Source: CANJDH01 sp031430015
GTDB taxonomy: Bacteria; Pseudomonadota; Gammaproteobacteria; Burkholderiales; JAEUOS01
NCBI GenBank assembly: GCA_031430015.1
Contig: JANPAR010000333.1
Coordinates: 1-14,653, forward strand
Direction of reading: 5' to 3'
Length of the DNA: 14,653 nt
Below, in pieces: positions 13,590-14,653 of the stretch (position 1 is its first letter; the number at the start of each line of letters is the position of its first letter). Both the position numbers and the translations under genes were made by a program. The notes beneath the pieces are model-generated. The model was not told the DNA's origin. It did not search any database and saw only the letters and a program-made list of their open reading frames with translations.

Positions 13590-14653
13590 ATGAGCCTTTC
13601 AGCATTCAGAAAAATTCCGGTCAGCCCGGGCATTTACTGGCTGGAGGTCCCTGCGGCTGACTTGCGCATCCTGTGCGGCTGCCCGGTCGATTCAGTCAAG
13701 CACCTGCTCAAGCTGCGCCTGATCGTCACCACCGAGATTAACGGCCAGCCCTGCCAGACCGGGCCCAACTCGATCCTGCTGTCCGACCTCTCGATCCAGA
13801 ACGGCCGCGCCTGCAACCGCGCCGAGTTCCCGGTGCTGCAGATGCTTTACCTACAGGGGCAGATCATTCCTGGCCACCCCGGGAACACGGGCCAGCGGCC
13901 GCGCATCCTGGGTTCGGAGAATCAGGTGCAGGCGCAGATGGAGTATCTGTATCGCGGCAACTATGGTCTGTCCTCGCGCGAAGAACTGATCGAAGCCGGT
14001 GTCGAGCCAGCCATGGCTGACGACATGATGCGCATGAAGCTGGCGTTTGCGTTCGGCCGCATCCTGCCGATGGATGAGCTGGTACAACCGATCGTGATTG
14101 ACAAGACCACGGTTGAACTTGGCGGCGGCGCCTCGGTGCGCCGCCTGCGCACCAACGTATTCGAATTCGCCTACGCCGGCGAGACGATTGAAGTCGATCT
14201 CAACCTTGCCCCGAGCGACATCTACGAATGCCCCTATTCGCTCGACAAGCACGTGCCGACGCGCAGCTACTTCGCCGTGATCCACACCGGCGACGGCGAT
14301 GGCTGGGACATGAACCGCCCCACCATGGGCAGCATCGTGCTGTTCCAGGGCCACGTCTACCTGGTCGATGCCGGCCCCAACATCGACCATGCCCTGACGG
14401 CGCTGGGCATCAGCGTCAACGAGATCGACGGCGTCTTCCATACCCATTGCCACGATGACCACCAATCGGGCCTGACCGCCCTGATCCGCGGCGACAAGCG
14501 CCTCAAGTACTACGCGGTGCCGATGGTGCGTGCCTCGGCCTTCAAGAAACTGGCCGCCGTCATGCGCGTGCCGGAAGATGAATTTCACAAGCTGTTTGAA
14601 GTGCATGACCTGACGATCGATACATGGAACGACATCGAAGGCCTGGAAGTGCG
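13590..14653 (+). CDS. Metallo-beta-lactamase-fold protein with long N-terminal region, cut by window end
   Basis: The frame is open from the ATG at 13590 to the window edge (354 complete codons) with no stop, so the 3' end is missing. Residues 284-291 read HTHCHDDH, which contains the HxHxDH zinc/iron-binding motif (H286, H288, D290, H291); the preceding strand VYLVDAGPN (256-264) is the usual lead-in of the fold. Later zinc ligands lie beyond the window. The first 230 residues are unrecognised: GIYWLEVPAADLRILCGCP near the start, an Arg-rich segment RILGSENQVQAQMEYLYRGN (105-124), and a helical AMADDMMRMKLAFAFGRILP (141-160). Its role (hydrolase, diiron flavoprotein-like oxidoreductase or signalling phosphodiesterase) is open. 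An inverted repeat upstream suggests it is a separate transcription unit. Confidence 0.82.
   Translation, partial: MSLSAFRKIPVSPGIYWLEVPAADLRILCGCPVDSVKHLLKLRLIVTTEINGQPCQTGPNSILLSDLSIQNGRACNRAEFPVLQMLYLQGQIIPGHPGNTGQRPRILGSENQVQAQMEYLYRGNYGLSSREELIEAGVEPAMADDMMRMKLAFAFGRILPMDELVQPIVIDKTTVELGGGASVRRLRTNVFEFAYAGETIEVDLNLAPSDIYECPYSLDKHVPTRSYFAVIHTGDGDGWDMNRPTMGSIVLFQGHVYLVDAGPNIDHALTALGISVNEIDGVFHTHCHDDHQSGLTALIRGDKRLKYYAVPMVRASAFKKLAAVMRVPEDEFHKLFEVHDLTIDTWNDIEGLEV

Noticed and set aside
13851..14606. Open - strand frame of 251 codons
   Set aside because: It is antisense to the metallo-beta-lactamase-fold gene. The Val/His/Asp-rich text is typical of a shadow frame.
1..14653. CRISPR, tRNA, rRNA, insertion sequences, phage or toxin-antitoxin genes
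   Set aside because: No repeat arrays, cloverleaf candidates, transposase motifs or terminal repeats were seen on reading both strands.

Overview
The window looks like a piece of a GC-rich betaproteobacterial chromosome, most likely Burkholderiales or a close relative. The reasons are the high-GC third codon positions, the orphan Bug-type tricarboxylate-transporter binding protein (a family greatly expanded in Burkholderiales/Alcaligenaceae), and the dense, overlapping operon style. The genus cannot be told from this. No tRNA, rRNA, insertion sequence, CRISPR array or phage gene was seen.

Region 1 (70-10054, all + strand) is one long, tightly packed catabolic cluster. In order it holds: an enolase-superfamily (MR/MLE) enzyme; a complete NMT1/SsuA-type ABC importer (permease, periplasmic binding protein, ATPase); a second, longer enolase-superfamily enzyme; a DUF993 (dihydrodipicolinate-synthase-like) protein; a Bug periplasmic binding protein; a short-chain dehydrogenase; a 3-hydroxyisobutyrate-dehydrogenase-type oxidoreductase; and a xylose-isomerase-like TIM-barrel isomerase/epimerase. 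Several genes overlap or abut (ATGA, TAATG and TGATG junctions), so they are probably co-transcribed. Together they read as uptake, then dehydration/isomerisation, oxidation and aldol-type cleavage of a polyhydroxylated or carboxylated small molecule whose identity the sequence does not reveal. A palindrome beside an extended -10-like sequence lies just upstream of the first gene.

Region 2 (10094-12543) is a divergent locus and the most interesting part. On the - strand, a heme-oxygenase-like diiron oxidase (HDO) candidate with a full set of six metal ligands is followed by a GlcG/HbpS-type (DUF336) protein. On the + strand, across a 129-base shared promoter region, lie a [2Fe-2S] ferredoxin, a 99-residue cysteine-free protein of unknown function, and a second [2Fe-2S] ferredoxin. 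This could be a multicomponent diiron oxygenase/oxidase with its own electron carriers, which I cannot match to a described system. No ferredoxin reductase is visible in the window.

Region 3 (12585-14653) holds an SMP-30/gluconolactonase-type lactonase, which fits either the oxygenase locus or the sugar-acid-like pathway. It is followed by the 5' part of a metallo-beta-lactamase-fold protein with a long unrecognised N-terminal region; that gene runs off the end of the window.
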